A stretch of 64,000 bases of DNA from Rhodospirillaceae bacterium (GTDB lineage: Bacteria; Pseudomonadota; Alphaproteobacteria; Rhodospirillales; Rhodospirillaceae): assembly GCA_029245025.1 (NCBI GenBank), contig JAQWQC010000025.1:124001-188000 (forward strand), in the 5' to 3' direction. Each line of letters begins with the position of its first letter. Position 1 is the stretch's first letter. Shown here in pieces: positions 26,565-36,008 of this stretch. Position numbers and translations under genes: made by a program. The notes below the pieces were generated by a model. That model was not told the DNA's origin and made no database searches. It saw nothing but the letters and a program-made list of their open reading frames with translations.

Positions 26565-27292
26565 TGCCTGAAAGCGATCTCTCAGCAAAAGCCCACGAAG
26601 GTCCAGTTGTTTCCTTCGAGCATGTCGCAAAAGTGTATGGCGGAGGGGAGATGGCCGTTCGTGCGCTCGACGACGTGAGCTTTGATATCTACGAAGGAGA
26701 ATTTGTCGCCATTATGGGATCAAGCGGGTCTGGAAAATCGACCACCATGAATATTCTGGGCTGCCTCGATACGCCGACGCACGGTCGATATCTCTTTAAA
26801 GGTGTGGATGTGAAAACACTGACCCGAGATCAACGCGCCCTGCTCAGGCGGCACTATCTCGGCTTCGTTTTTCAAGGCTTTAATCTCTTGTCTCGAACGA
26901 CTGCTCTAGAGAACTTGGAGTTGCCCCTCATTTATCGTCGCATTTCTAAGTCTGATCGCCGGGACATGGCGATTGAAGCACTGCACGCGGTCGGGCTTGA
27001 GAATCGCGAGCATCACACGGCGGCAGAACTGTCTGGAGGGCAACAGCAACGCGTTGCGATCGCAAGAGCTATGGTCACTAATCCATCACTTCTACTGGCC
27101 GACGAACCGACCGGTAATTTGGATACGGCACGAAGCCAGGAAATTATGGACTTGTTGGCCAAACTGAATACAGAAAACGGCTTGACCATTGTATTGGTGA
27201 CCCATGAAGAAGACATGGCCGCTTTTGCTGGCCGTCGGTTAGTGTTCCGTGACGGGAACATTGTTCACGAATCAACATCCCAGGCGGCATAG
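26564..27292 (+). CDS. MacB-type ABC transporter ATP-binding protein
   Basis: A 242-residue ABC ATPase of the MacB/LolD/FtsE class. Walker A is GSSGSGKS, the Q-loop region FVFQGFNLL, the signature LSGGQQQRVAIARAM, and Walker B LLLADEPTGNLD. In classical MacB this domain is fused to the permease, but here the permease is a separate gene ten bases downstream. The system probably exports a peptide, lipid or toxin through a TolC-like channel; the substrate is unknown. Confidence 0.92.
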   Translation: MPESDLSAKAHEGPVVSFEHVAKVYGGGEMAVRALDDVSFDIYEGEFVAIMGSSGSGKSTTMNILGCLDTPTHGRYLFKGVDVKTLTRDQRALLRRHYLGFVFQGFNLLSRTTALENLELPLIYRRISKSDRRDMAIEALHAVGLENREHHTAAELSGGQQQRVAIARAMVTNPSLLLADEPTGNLDTARSQEIMDLLAKLNTENGLTIVLVTHEEDMAAFAGRRLVFRDGNIVHESTSQAA

Positions 27293-27301
27293 GTAACGGG
27301 C

Positions 27302-28507
27302 ATGATTGGCAATATCTTACTGCTGTCTATGAGGGAAATCCGGCGCAACGTTTTGCGTTCCATCCTTACTACTCTGGGGATTGTGATTGGCGTCGCCGCG
27401 GTCATTGTGGTTGTCACTCTCGGGGCTGGAACGAAGGCGCAGGTCCAAACTGAGATCTCTAAGCTTGGCAGCACTATGCTGACAGTATTTCCTGGTCAGC
27501 GCCGCATGCGAGGTGCGGCACAGGCAGCGCCACCTTTTGAGATTCAGGATGTCAGTGCGCTTCGACGTGAAACAGCCATGCTGTCTAGCGTCGCTCCAAT
27601 GTCAATCCAACGACAAATGGTTGTCTACGGGAATGGAAACAGGCGATCTCAGATTGTCGGGACAGACCGCGAGTTTGTAAACGTACGAAATTGGGACATG
27701 GAAGCAGGTCGCCTATTCTCTGCTGCCGAGGAGCAAACAGGGAAGTCTGTTTGCATTATAGGCCAAACCGTCAAAACAGAACTATTTAAAGACGAGCCTT
27801 ACATGGGCAATGTTTTGCGGATTGGCAAAGCTTCGTGTGAGGTCATAGGTCTTCTTGAGCCAAAAGGGCAGGTGATGTTCTCTGGCGATCAAGACGATGT
27901 TGTTGTGGTGCCCATTAAGTATTTTCAGCGTCGGATTGCTGGCAATACCAATATCGACCAGATATACGTTGCGGCGCTTGACGATTCATTGGTTGACGCT
28001 GCACAAGCCGAAGTTGAAATGATCATGAGGGAGCGGCGGCCTTCACAGCCTGGTGCAGAGGACTTGTTTTCTGTTCGCGGCGTGCAGGAGATGTCCAACG
28101 CTTTTCAAAGCTCTACAGCCGTGATGACGGGGTTTTTGTCGGCGATTGCGGCTATAAGCCTATTGGTCGGTGGAATAGGCATTATGAATATTATGCTGGT
28201 CTCTGTGACGGAGCGAACGCGGGAGATTGGCATCCGCATGGCTATCGGCGCCCGTGAAAAAGAGGTGCTGCTTCAGTTCCTGGTCGAGGCAGCGATGCTT
28301 GCCGGATTTGGTGGCTTGGTCGGTATCATTATCGGATTAACAGGTGCTATGGCGCTCGCACCGCTTTTAAACGTCCCGTTCATCATTCAGCCTGATATGA
28401 TGATTATGGCTTTTGTGTTTTCAGCTTTGGTTGGCGTTGTGTTCGGCTACATGCCAGCCCGTAGCGCTGCTCGTTTAGATCCGATTGACGCCTTGCGGCA
28501 CGAATAA
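27302..28507 (+). CDS. MacB-type ABC transporter permease
   Basis: A 401-residue MacB/FtsX-type permease. The first membrane segment (STLGIVIGVAAV-like, about residues 20-42) precedes a large periplasmic domain (about 45-270). Three further segments follow, with the GGIGIMNIMLVSVTERTREIG motif that couples to the ATPase, and the ending ARLDPIDALRHE. It completes the three-gene export operon. Confidence 0.9.
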   Translation: MIGNILLLSMREIRRNVLRSILTTLGIVIGVAAVIVVVTLGAGTKAQVQTEISKLGSTMLTVFPGQRRMRGAAQAAPPFEIQDVSALRRETAMLSSVAPMSIQRQMVVYGNGNRRSQIVGTDREFVNVRNWDMEAGRLFSAAEEQTGKSVCIIGQTVKTELFKDEPYMGNVLRIGKASCEVIGLLEPKGQVMFSGDQDDVVVVPIKYFQRRIAGNTNIDQIYVAALDDSLVDAAQAEVEMIMRERRPSQPGAEDLFSVRGVQEMSNAFQSSTAVMTGFLSAIAAISLLVGGIGIMNIMLVSVTERTREIGIRMAIGAREKEVLLQFLVEAAMLAGFGGLVGIIIGLTGAMALAPLLNVPFIIQPDMMIMAFVFSALVGVVFGYMPARSAARLDPIDALRHE

Positions 28508-28515
28508 ACGCTCAC

Positions 28516-28976
28516 TTATCCCCACTTAGGCAGATACTCATCTGGGTAAGGTGTTCCGTCGTTATGCAGAAAACGTGACCCTTTTTCATCTGAGACGAGT
28601 TGTATATCAATATCAGGATAGGTGACGTGCTCAGGGTGAGTCCGATCCCCAACACATAAGCAGACCGTTACTTCTGTGCTGTTGTTCACCAGCATATGCC
28701 CGTCAGGAATACCGGCCTTAAAGCCGACGCTCTGGCCAGCCGTGAATCGCGTCTCGCCAGATTCATTTACTATCGTCAGCGTGCCGCTAATGACGCAAAC
28801 GAATTCGTCTTGCGCTTTGTGCCAATGGCGCTCGGCTGAGCGGCCGCCTAAGGGGAGAGCCACAATATTGACGCCGAAATTGGTTAGCCTAAACACCGCG
28901 CCAATCGGACTTCACAAAATATCGGGCCTGAAGCCGTCGTTGTACGTTGAGGGGTAAGGGCTTTTTGCAGGACGCG
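28516..28976 (-). pseudogene. cupin protein gene interrupted near its 5' end
   Basis: The core encodes an intact single-domain cupin: metal-binding RHWHKAQDEFV then GIPDGHML, a CENP-C-like lid and a HYPDIDI-type end (HVTYPDIDIQL). In this family about 30 more residues precede the core. They can be read upstream in the same frame (AKSPYPSTYNDGF), but a TGA at 28912-28914 separates them and no start is seen before another stop. A GTG at 28896 could start a shortened protein of 126 residues. The function is unknown; relatives are small metal-binding cupins of uncertain substrate. Confidence 0.6.
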
Positions 28977-29060
28977 ATGGCCCTCATTGTGACCGATTGG
29001 GCGCGCCTTCCCGTTAGTCCGTATCCTCAGGCATTTTTACTTGATCCTTCACTCTTGAGG

Positions 29061-29561
29061 TTAGTCTTCGCTGGAGGGGTCTCGTTCAATCAGGTTCACC
29101 ATTACGCCGTTAGGGTCACGAAAGGTCATTTCTCTTTGACCTCGATCGGCGGCTTTGATGGCACCTCCTTCGATATCCACTTCTAGATGTGTAGGTGGGC
29201 ACAGCACCAAGTGATTGCCCGAGATAAGGCGATCATGAACGACGTCTAGGTCTCCGCAATAGAAAACGAGACACGCTTCTCCGATGTTGCAGCTTTGCGA
29301 TTGTTTATCGAATACTGGTGGGGCTGGGTCTGAAAGTTCGAACAACCCCACCATTCCCTTGTTCATGGTTGTGGCCCGCAGAATACTATATCGCGTTTTA
29401 GTCTCGGGCGGCATCCCTAACAATTTTGCAGCTGTGGCATGGGTCAGGCCACCCTCCGCATAAACGTCATCTAACTCAAATATGTCCTTGTAGAAGGCAG
29501 TAGATTGCTCGAGGTCTCGTACAATGATGGCGGTGCGTACCATTGGGCTAACTAGGGACAT
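29061..29561 (-). CDS. VOC family protein (glyoxalase/bleomycin-resistance fold)
   Basis: A 166-residue single VOC protein. It starts MVRTAIIVRDLEQSTAFYK, typical of the first beta-alpha unit, and ends with MTFRDPNGVMVNLIE, the last metal-binding strand. Such proteins include lyases, dioxygenases and antibiotic-binding proteins, and the sequence does not allow a choice. It lies alone on the minus strand between two decayed genes. Confidence 0.8.
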   Translation of the reverse strand: MSLVSPMVRTAIIVRDLEQSTAFYKDIFELDDVYAEGGLTHATAAKLLGMPPETKTRYSILRATTMNKGMVGLFELSDPAPPVFDKQSQSCNIGEACLVFYCGDLDVVHDRLISGNHLVLCPPTHLEVDIEGGAIKAADRGQREMTFRDPNGVMVNLIERDPSSED

Positions 29562-29627
29562 TTAGGCCTCTCTGTTCAATAAACTGACTTTCAGCATGCG
29601 GGTAACCCGGTATAGGAGAAAGGGGGC

Positions 29628-30181
29628 ATGGCACTCTCATATGCAGATACTCGTTGGCGAATAGCCTCCGAGTTTCTGCACTGGACGATCATCCTCACAC
29701 AATTCATCACGGGCTTTCTACGCTATTTTAAAATTGTGTCAGCTGACACCTGGGCATAGTTTTATAACTACTGGCATATGCCCGCAGGAATCGTTGTATT
29801 CGTCTTAGTGTTTTTCGGTTGGCCTGGAGATTTTCTCAGCCTCACCCCGAATTGCCGGATCACATGAGATGTTGGGAGCGGCTGGCCGCCAATGGTGTCC
29901 GCACTTATTTGTATGTAGCGATGATCCTGATGCTGTTAACTGGCTGGATCAGCTGCAATGCACTTAAGGTTGCAGTAAATCCGTGTGGCATCAATTTACC
30001 GCACCTGTTTTGGGTTATTCGGCCCTTGTCTTTTATTATGGCGGACATCCATCTGTACATCTAAATTGGTATGGTAGGTGTGGTTCTGTTGCATGTTGTC
30101 GGTGTCCTCAAACATCACTTAATGGATCGAGATGATGGTCTCCGCAGAATGATGCCTAAGGGGTGGCTGAAAGCCGAATAG
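29628..30181 (+). pseudogene. cytochrome b561 pseudogene
   Basis: A good ribosome site (AGGAGAAAGGGGG) precedes an ATG. The frame reads LHWTIILTQFITGF, then a TAG at 29757. It then gives YWHMPAGIVVFVLVF, shifts frame near 29815 into LAWRFSQPHPELP and TYLYVAMILMLLTGW, and meets a TAA at 30062. It finally continues LLHVVGVLKHHLMDRDDGL. Together these make a di-haem cytochrome b561 of about 180 residues with two stops and one frameshift. Conserved histidines remain, so the decay is recent. Confidence 0.82.
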
Positions 30182-30226
30182 GACGCTATACCCCCGAGAA
30201 ACATTCACGTTCTGGGACGATGAGGC

Positions 30227-31630
30227 ATGGGCCGGACACTCATACAGAAATTATGGGACGCTCACATAGTCGCCGATCTCGGTGACGATGCGGCACTGTT
30301 GTACATGGATCGCGTATTCCTCCATGAGCGGACTGGTTCAGTATCCCTCAAGGGGTTGGAGTCCGCTGGACGCAAAGTTCGTAATCCAGAGCAGGTATTT
30401 TGCACGATGGATCATATTGTCGACACGCTCCCTGGTAGGGGCGACGAGACGACTATGCCGTCTGGGAAGAACTTCATCACGACCACACGAGATGCGGCGA
30501 ATGCGGCGGGTATCACCCTATTTGATATTGGCGACGACCGACAAGGCATCGTGCATGTTGTGTCTGCCGAACAAGGAATCACGCTGCCCGGTCTCACCCA
30601 AGTCTGTCCTGACAGTCACACTTGTACTTTGGGGGCGTTAGGCGCACTGGCCTGGGGGATTGGATCCACCGAAGGCGAGCATGCATTGGCAACCAAGACG
30701 CTCGCCGTGAATACGCCGAAATCGATGCGGGTTTCGTTTAACGGTGAGCTTGGCTTTGGTGTCAGTGCGAAAGATATGATCTTGCATCTCATTGGCGAAT
30801 ATACCGCTGCTGGCGGTGTTGGTCATGCGATCGAATTTACAGGCTCCGCGATCAGAGCCTTGCCGCAAGAGAATCGTTTCACCGTTTGCAACATGGCTGT
30901 CGAGTTCGCAGCTTTCACAGGCGTTATTCCACCTGACGACACCACGATAGAATATGTGCAAGGTCGACCTTATGCGCCAACCGGGAAATCCTGGGATGTG
31001 GCAGTTGCGTATTGGCAAACATTGAAGGCTGATGAGGACGCGACCTACGATAAAGATATCTCCATCGACTGCGGAGATATAGTTCCCAAAATAACTTGGG
31101 GGACGAGTCCGGGTCACGCAAGTCAGATTGACGGCGTAGTGCCAGATCCCTCTGATGCACCAGATGCGAATGCTAAGACGTCATGGGAACGTGCGCTTGA
31201 GTATATGGATCTAAAACCAGGCCAGCCTATTGAAGGCGTGCCAATTGATGCAGCTTTCATAGGGTCGTGTACCAATTCACGACTGTCTGACCTGAGAGAG
31301 GTTGTTAAGGTTGTGAAAGGTCACCGGGTTGCCGAAAGCGTCAAGGCCATCGTTGTGCCGGGGTCAAGTCAGGTCAAATTGGCTGCTGAAGCAGAGGGGA
31401 TCGATAAAGCGCTGGTCGAAGCGGGCTTTGAGTGGCGAGAGAGTGGCTGTTCTATGTGTTTCTATGCAGGTGGCGAGAGCTTTGGGGAGCAGGAACGCGT
31501 TATCAGTTCAACCAATCGCAATTTCGAGAACCGTCAAGGCCCAAAAACACGCACCCACTTGGCCAGTCCGACTTCAGTAGCAGCATCAGCGATTGCTGGA
31601 AAGATCGCAGATGTTAGAAAATTAGGGTAG
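30227..31630 (+). CDS. leuC: 3-isopropylmalate dehydratase large subunit
   Basis: A 467-residue aconitase-family protein that interconverts 2- and 3-isopropylmalate in leucine synthesis. The [4Fe-4S] cysteines are at about residues 347 (SCTNSR), 407 and 410 (CSMCF). Substrate motifs include PDSHTCTLGALGALAWGIGS and NRNFENRQGPKTRTHLASP. leuD follows after eight bases. leuB is not in the window. Confidence 0.97.
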   Translation: MGRTLIQKLWDAHIVADLGDDAALLYMDRVFLHERTGSVSLKGLESAGRKVRNPEQVFCTMDHIVDTLPGRGDETTMPSGKNFITTTRDAANAAGITLFDIGDDRQGIVHVVSAEQGITLPGLTQVCPDSHTCTLGALGALAWGIGSTEGEHALATKTLAVNTPKSMRVSFNGELGFGVSAKDMILHLIGEYTAAGGVGHAIEFTGSAIRALPQENRFTVCNMAVEFAAFTGVIPPDDTTIEYVQGRPYAPTGKSWDVAVAYWQTLKADEDATYDKDISIDCGDIVPKITWGTSPGHASQIDGVVPDPSDAPDANAKTSWERALEYMDLKPGQPIEGVPIDAAFIGSCTNSRLSDLREVVKVVKGHRVAESVKAIVVPGSSQVKLAAEAEGIDKALVEAGFEWRESGCSMCFYAGGESFGEQERVISSTNRNFENRQGPKTRTHLASPTSVAASAIAGKIADVRKLG

Positions 31631-31638
31631 GGGGCGTC

Positions 31639-32271
31639 ATGACACTCACGATGCAGAAGTTCACAACGTTGTCATCGGTCGCTGCACCCATCATGCGCGT
31701 GAATATCGATACGGACGCAATCATTCCGAGTCGGGAAATGAAAGGTGTTACGAAAGACGGTTTGTCTGTCGGCATGTTCGCCAACTGGAGATATACCGAT
31801 GTCGACGCCCGGGTTGAGAACCCCGACTTTATCTTAAACAAAGCACAGTTTCGTGATGCTGAGATATTGTTATCCGGTGAGAATTTTGGCTGTGGCTCAT
31901 CCCGGGAACATGCTGTTTGGGCGTTGAAAGAATGGGGGATTCGTTGCGTCATCGCACCAAGCTTCGGTACCATTTTTCATGGGAACTGCGTTCGCAACGG
32001 TATTCTTCCGATAGTTCTATCAGAAGATAACGTCAAAGCCTTTGCTGTCGTTGCGGAGCAAGAGGTCGATGGGGCTTTATTTACAGTAGACCTTCTCGCG
32101 CAAACTGTAACCAGCCCGGAGGGAGACGCGCATGCTTTTGAAATCGCTCCTGCCGACAAGGAAATGTTGGTTGAGGGTCTAGATCCCATTGGTCTAACGC
32201 TCAAGCAGGATGACGCGATCCTTGCATTCCGTGAGAAAGATATGGCGCAGCGCCCATGGGTCTATCTGTAG
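31639..32271 (+). CDS. leuD: 3-isopropylmalate dehydratase small subunit
   Basis: A 210-residue swivel-domain subunit that completes the LeuC active site. The family motifs NIDTDAIIPSREMKG, ENFGCGSSREHAVWAL and FGTIFHGNCVRNGILPI are present in order. Confidence 0.96.
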   Translation: MTLTMQKFTTLSSVAAPIMRVNIDTDAIIPSREMKGVTKDGLSVGMFANWRYTDVDARVENPDFILNKAQFRDAEILLSGENFGCGSSREHAVWALKEWGIRCVIAPSFGTIFHGNCVRNGILPIVLSEDNVKAFAVVAEQEVDGALFTVDLLAQTVTSPEGDAHAFEIAPADKEMLVEGLDPIGLTLKQDDAILAFREKDMAQRPWVYL

Positions 32272-32291
32272 ACCGACTGGCGATCTAGAAC

Positions 32292-33197
32292 ATGGAAATA
32301 TGGATTCTGCTGACCATCGCTGCTGCTGGAGTTCAAGCGGTACGTACGGCGTTACAGAAACACCTGACAGAACGGTTGACGGTCTTTGGAGCGACCTTCG
32401 CTCGGTTCCTTTTTGGGCTTCCGCTGATATTGGGCGCCCTAACTGCGTTGTCGGTTATGACGCAACAGGGCATACCGTCACCTAGTCCAGTATTCTTTGT
32501 ATACGCTTGGGCAGGTGGGCTGGTACAGCTTCTCGGCAACGCCTTGCTTCTGCATCTTCTGGGTCTCAGCACCTTTACTGTTGGCATGACCTATACCAAG
32601 ACGGAGGTCATACAAACGGTTGCCGTATCATTCGTTGTTTTAGGTGAACGCGTCGGGCCATTCGGTTTTTTAGGAATTATTGTTGCCTTTATTGGTGTTG
32701 TACTTATGGCCACAGGGCGCGCGGGCCTCTCAATTTCTAGTGTTGTGGCGGCCCTCCGACATAAACCTGCGTTGTATGGACTTGGCGTGGGGACGTTGTA
32801 CGCTATGGCAGCCGTGTTCTATCGGGCAGCTGCTTTGTATTTAGACAGTGGTGACTTCGTAATGCGGGCATTTACAACGCTTGCCTGGGTTACGGTGGCT
32901 CAAGCGGTTGCGATGGGTATTTATTTGCAATGGCGCACACCAGAGGTCGCCTTAAGTGTGGTGCGTGCCTGGCCTATGGGTGCTATGGTTGGCTTGACTG
33001 GGATCGTTGCGTCGGCCTTTTGGTATTGTGCTTTCACGTTGCAAAACGCGGCTTACGTTATGGCCGTTGGCCAGGTTGAACTTTTGTTTGCCTATGTCGC
33101 GTCGCGGTTTTTATTTCACGAGCGGATGGCCAAACAGGAAGTGTTGGGTGTCGTTGCCACGGCGGCTGGCATTGTTGTCATCGTGCTCTATCGATGA
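32292..33197 (+). CDS. EamA/DMT superfamily transporter
   Basis: A 301-residue membrane protein with about ten hydrophobic segments arranged as two EamA repeats. VQTVAVSFVVLGERVGPFGFLGI in the first half and LLFAYVASRFLFHERM in the second are the repeat-end signatures. Such carriers export amino acids or metabolites; the substrate is unknown. It starts 20 bases after leuD and may be co-transcribed with it. Confidence 0.88.
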   Translation: MEIWILLTIAAAGVQAVRTALQKHLTERLTVFGATFARFLFGLPLILGALTALSVMTQQGIPSPSPVFFVYAWAGGLVQLLGNALLLHLLGLSTFTVGMTYTKTEVIQTVAVSFVVLGERVGPFGFLGIIVAFIGVVLMATGRAGLSISSVVAALRHKPALYGLGVGTLYAMAAVFYRAAALYLDSGDFVMRAFTTLAWVTVAQAVAMGIYLQWRTPEVALSVVRAWPMGAMVGLTGIVASAFWYCAFTLQNAAYVMAVGQVELLFAYVASRFLFHERMAKQEVLGVVATAAGIVVIVLYR

Positions 33198-33268
33198 CCT
33201 CTGCGCAGTTTTTACTTGTGATTTTCTACTAATCCAACTTTGGTTTCTGTTCAAAGACGTGAGGATTC

Positions 33269-34201
33269 ATGGACAAGAAAAAACCCAAGATCCTAATTGC
33301 TAATGATGAGCAACTATTTGTCCAGCTCATGGAAGCGACATTACAAGACGAATATGACCTTTTCTTCGCTTTTAACAGCGATGAAGCGTTTGAGATAGCC
33401 AATCGTGAGGCTCCAGATCTAGTGTTATTGGATGTGGTGATGGCCCCTAAAAGCGGCTTCGATATTTGCCACCTTCTCAAGAGCGAACGCAGGACCCGCG
33501 ATATCCCCATACTCTTTGTTACTTCGTCAACCACGGCTGAAGACGAGGTCAAGGGCCTTGAAATGGGGGCTGTCGACTACATTACGAAGCCCGTGAGTCC
33601 ACCGATCGTGAAGGCTCGTGTGCGTAATCACATGGAACTCAAACAGTACAAAGATAAGCTTGAACGTATTGCAGCGGAGGATGTTTTAACCGGTTTAGCA
33701 ACTCGTCGTCGATTTGAAGATGTTTTTCAATCGGAATGGCGGCGGTGTCGTCGCCACGAATCACCGCTTTCAATCGCGATGCTAGATATTGATTATTTCA
33801 AACCTTTTAATGATAACTATGGCCATGGAGCTGGGGACGAGTGTCTTCGCAAAGTGGGGCGGGCTTTGGGCGGAGAGGTTAAACGCGCCGCTGATCTCGT
33901 GGCTCGATACGGCGGTGAAGAATTTGTCTGTCTCATGCCTGACACAGACTTAGAAGGGGCAAGTGCCTTTGGTCATGTGATGCGGAAGGCTGTTTCCGAC
34001 CTTCAGGTAAGGCACGAATATTCTAATGTGAATCACCACGTTACAATGAGCATTGGCATTGCGACGTGCACGCCTGACGAAAATATTGAGCCGTATGATC
34101 TGGTTCGTCGGGCAGATAGAAAACTCTATGAGGCAAAAAAGGGCGGTCGCAACAGAGTCGAGTCCGCCAACTACGAGAAAAAGCTGGAGGTGCACCGATG
34201 A
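33269..34201 (+). CDS. REC-GGDEF response regulator (diguanylate cyclase)
   Basis: A 310-residue protein. The N-terminal receiver (1-125) has its Asp in LLLDVVMAPKSG and Lys in YITKPV. The C-terminal GGDEF domain (about 145-305) has the active-site motif RYGGEEF. An allosteric I-site RxxD (RAAD) sits five residues before GGEEF, so product inhibition by cyclic di-GMP is expected. The layout is a shortened PleD with one receiver. The stop overlaps the start of the next gene in an ATGA. No cognate kinase lies beside it. Confidence 0.92.
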   Translation: MDKKKPKILIANDEQLFVQLMEATLQDEYDLFFAFNSDEAFEIANREAPDLVLLDVVMAPKSGFDICHLLKSERRTRDIPILFVTSSTTAEDEVKGLEMGAVDYITKPVSPPIVKARVRNHMELKQYKDKLERIAAEDVLTGLATRRRFEDVFQSEWRRCRRHESPLSIAMLDIDYFKPFNDNYGHGAGDECLRKVGRALGGEVKRAADLVARYGGEEFVCLMPDTDLEGASAFGHVMRKAVSDLQVRHEYSNVNHHVTMSIGIATCTPDENIEPYDLVRRADRKLYEAKKGGRNRVESANYEKKLEVHR

Positions 34202-35226
34202 AGTGGTTGCTCAGGATTGGGTATGTGTTAAGCGCAGTATCCTTGGCGCAAAACACAGTTGCGGCGGCGCCTAGATATGATCAAGGTCGGGCCGATCTTG
34301 AGTGGGTCATGGAGTACCTCGTCAAGTGGTTGCCGGGTGTTTGGGATTCTGCGCCCCAAGTTTGGTTTGAACGTAAAATTCGCATGCCGAGTTATGGAGG
34401 TGAGCACGAGCATTGGCACCGAACCTTTGCCCGTATTGATGCGCCCCAAATCGGTGAGGTCGTATTTTATGGCCAAATCAATAACGGTGGCCGTGATGGA
34501 GCAATCATTGGCGGCAGCCAAGTGCTTTACCATGCCGTAATTGATGAAGACTTGCGCGCGGTCAATATTTTTGGTCAAGGTCCCTTAAATCCTGAGGACT
34601 ATGAAAACTTACACGAGCGCCCTGACCTTTGGGGCAAAGTACAGTTTCGTGAACGCAGCGCCATCAATTGCGATTGGATCTGGCGTCGCGACGGGGACCA
34701 AATCTTTGGTGTGCTTCAGGGCAATACTGAAGATAAGAAGATTTACGGGCCTGGCACATGCTCCTTCATTTCCAAGCGCACCGACGAAGAATTTCGTGCT
34801 GACGCCGAGTGGGTTCTAACGCCCGAGCAGCTCTGGTTGTATGATAACAACTGGTCAGCGGGCATGTTATTTTTGGGTCGGGAAGATCAAACCCATATTC
34901 GTCTCCATCGCGCGCGTCCTTATGTTTGTGAAATTAAGGGTCTCGTTGACAGAGAGTACATAGGTCACGATAGAGGCCATGTCATGAATGCTGGGACCGC
35001 AGCGGGACGCGAGCTCGAAGCGACGTTATTAAGGGCGGAATATCCCGCGGCAGATGGCTTTGGTCGAGACGATAGATTGCGCCTATGGGTAGGCGACCCA
35101 TCGACAGGTGAGACGCTCGCACAGAAGGATTCTGAGCCGCTTAGCGATCAAATTGAAGTCGAGTTTGAAGGTGTCGAAATCGAATGCCAGCGAACCGATG
35201 AGTTTGCACCATTGTCTGGCAGATAG
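34198..35226 (+). CDS. exported CpcT/CpeT-like protein of unknown function
   Basis: A 342-residue protein with a signal peptide (about residues 1-23, ending AAA-P). The mature part recalls the CpcT/CpeT (DUF1001) beta-barrel fold: an early WLPGVWDSAPQVWFE, a central NCDWIWRRDGDQIFGV with a paired downstream Cys (PGTCSF), and LTPEQLWLYDNNW. In cyanobacteria that family attaches bilins to phycobiliproteins; elsewhere its role is unknown. Translational coupling to a diguanylate cyclase is unusual and suggests that its output is controlled together with c-di-GMP synthesis. The family call is moderate. Confidence 0.55.
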   Translation: MKWLLRIGYVLSAVSLAQNTVAAAPRYDQGRADLEWVMEYLVKWLPGVWDSAPQVWFERKIRMPSYGGEHEHWHRTFARIDAPQIGEVVFYGQINNGGRDGAIIGGSQVLYHAVIDEDLRAVNIFGQGPLNPEDYENLHERPDLWGKVQFRERSAINCDWIWRRDGDQIFGVLQGNTEDKKIYGPGTCSFISKRTDEEFRADAEWVLTPEQLWLYDNNWSAGMLFLGREDQTHIRLHRARPYVCEIKGLVDREYIGHDRGHVMNAGTAAGRELEATLLRAEYPAADGFGRDDRLRLWVGDPSTGETLAQKDSEPLSDQIEVEFEGVEIECQRTDEFAPLSGR

Positions 35227-35240
35227 AGTAGACTAGACGG

Positions 35241-36008
35241 CTACTCAGTGCGTTCAAGTTCTGTCAATATGTGTTCACGGTCAATAGCGTCAAAGCGCCA
35301 CTTCACAAGAATGGCGTCGGGTCCATGCACGTACATATCGACCGCGTCTTCTATGCGATAATGATCGACCGCAAATGTTCCGGCTGGGACAGTGATTGAT
35401 GTTTCACACTTATATTGAAAACGCTGAGTCGTAAGTTTTCCGAGAATACCGTCGGGGCCATCAGCTAAGGGGCTCAGGTCATACATCTTTAGGGCCTGCG
35501 CACCACCAATCGACTTATCGTAATGGAAAACGCGCCAGGCATCAGGGCTGAGTTGATGCGTCAAAATAGCGAAATTATCACTGATTTCTATGTCATGTTT
35601 GCTATTGCCTAGCGGGCTTCGGCTGGCGGTTTGCAGGCCCCTCTCATCCACAGTGATTAATCCCGATGCTCGCCATGTCCCCTCAATCCAATATTGGACA
35701 GTGGCGTCAATTGGTCGCAGTACACCGTCGATTCTGTATAGGGAATGCCGTTGGATGTCTCGCGGACCATACCGGCTAATTGTCGACACCGTGCGTGAGC
35801 CATCGGGGTGGGCCGAAATATGGAAGCGTTCCTCACCTCGCACCTGACCTGTGCTGATGGCGCGGTAGGCGATAACCCCTCGCGTCTCGCGGACAACATT
35901 GGTGTTGAGGGGAAGTGAATCTTCCGCGGCAACGGTCCCGGCAGAGGCCCACAACAGGAGCCCCACCAGTCCGATTCGTGTTCGTGAGAGCACCGTGCTC
36001 CTATTCAC
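35241..36008 (-). CDS. exported protein of unknown function
   Basis: A 255-residue protein with a clear signal peptide (about residues 1-28, ending TVAAED). The rest is rich in beta-strand patterns (VIAYRAISTGQVRGEERFH; HDIEISDNFAILTHQL), recalling barrel or lipocalin-like periplasmic proteins such as DUF3108, but I cannot name the family. Its start overlaps the end of the CoA-transferase gene by eight bases, so the two are made together. Link to CoA metabolism is inferred only from that overlap. Confidence 0.7.
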   Translation of the reverse strand: MNRSTVLSRTRIGLVGLLLWASAGTVAAEDSLPLNTNVVRETRGVIAYRAISTGQVRGEERFHISAHPDGSRTVSTISRYGPRDIQRHSLYRIDGVLRPIDATVQYWIEGTWRASGLITVDERGLQTASRSPLGNSKHDIEISDNFAILTHQLSPDAWRVFHYDKSIGGAQALKMYDLSPLADGPDGILGKLTTQRFQYKCETSITVPAGTFAVDHYRIEDAVDMYVHGPDAILVKWRFDAIDREHILTELERTE

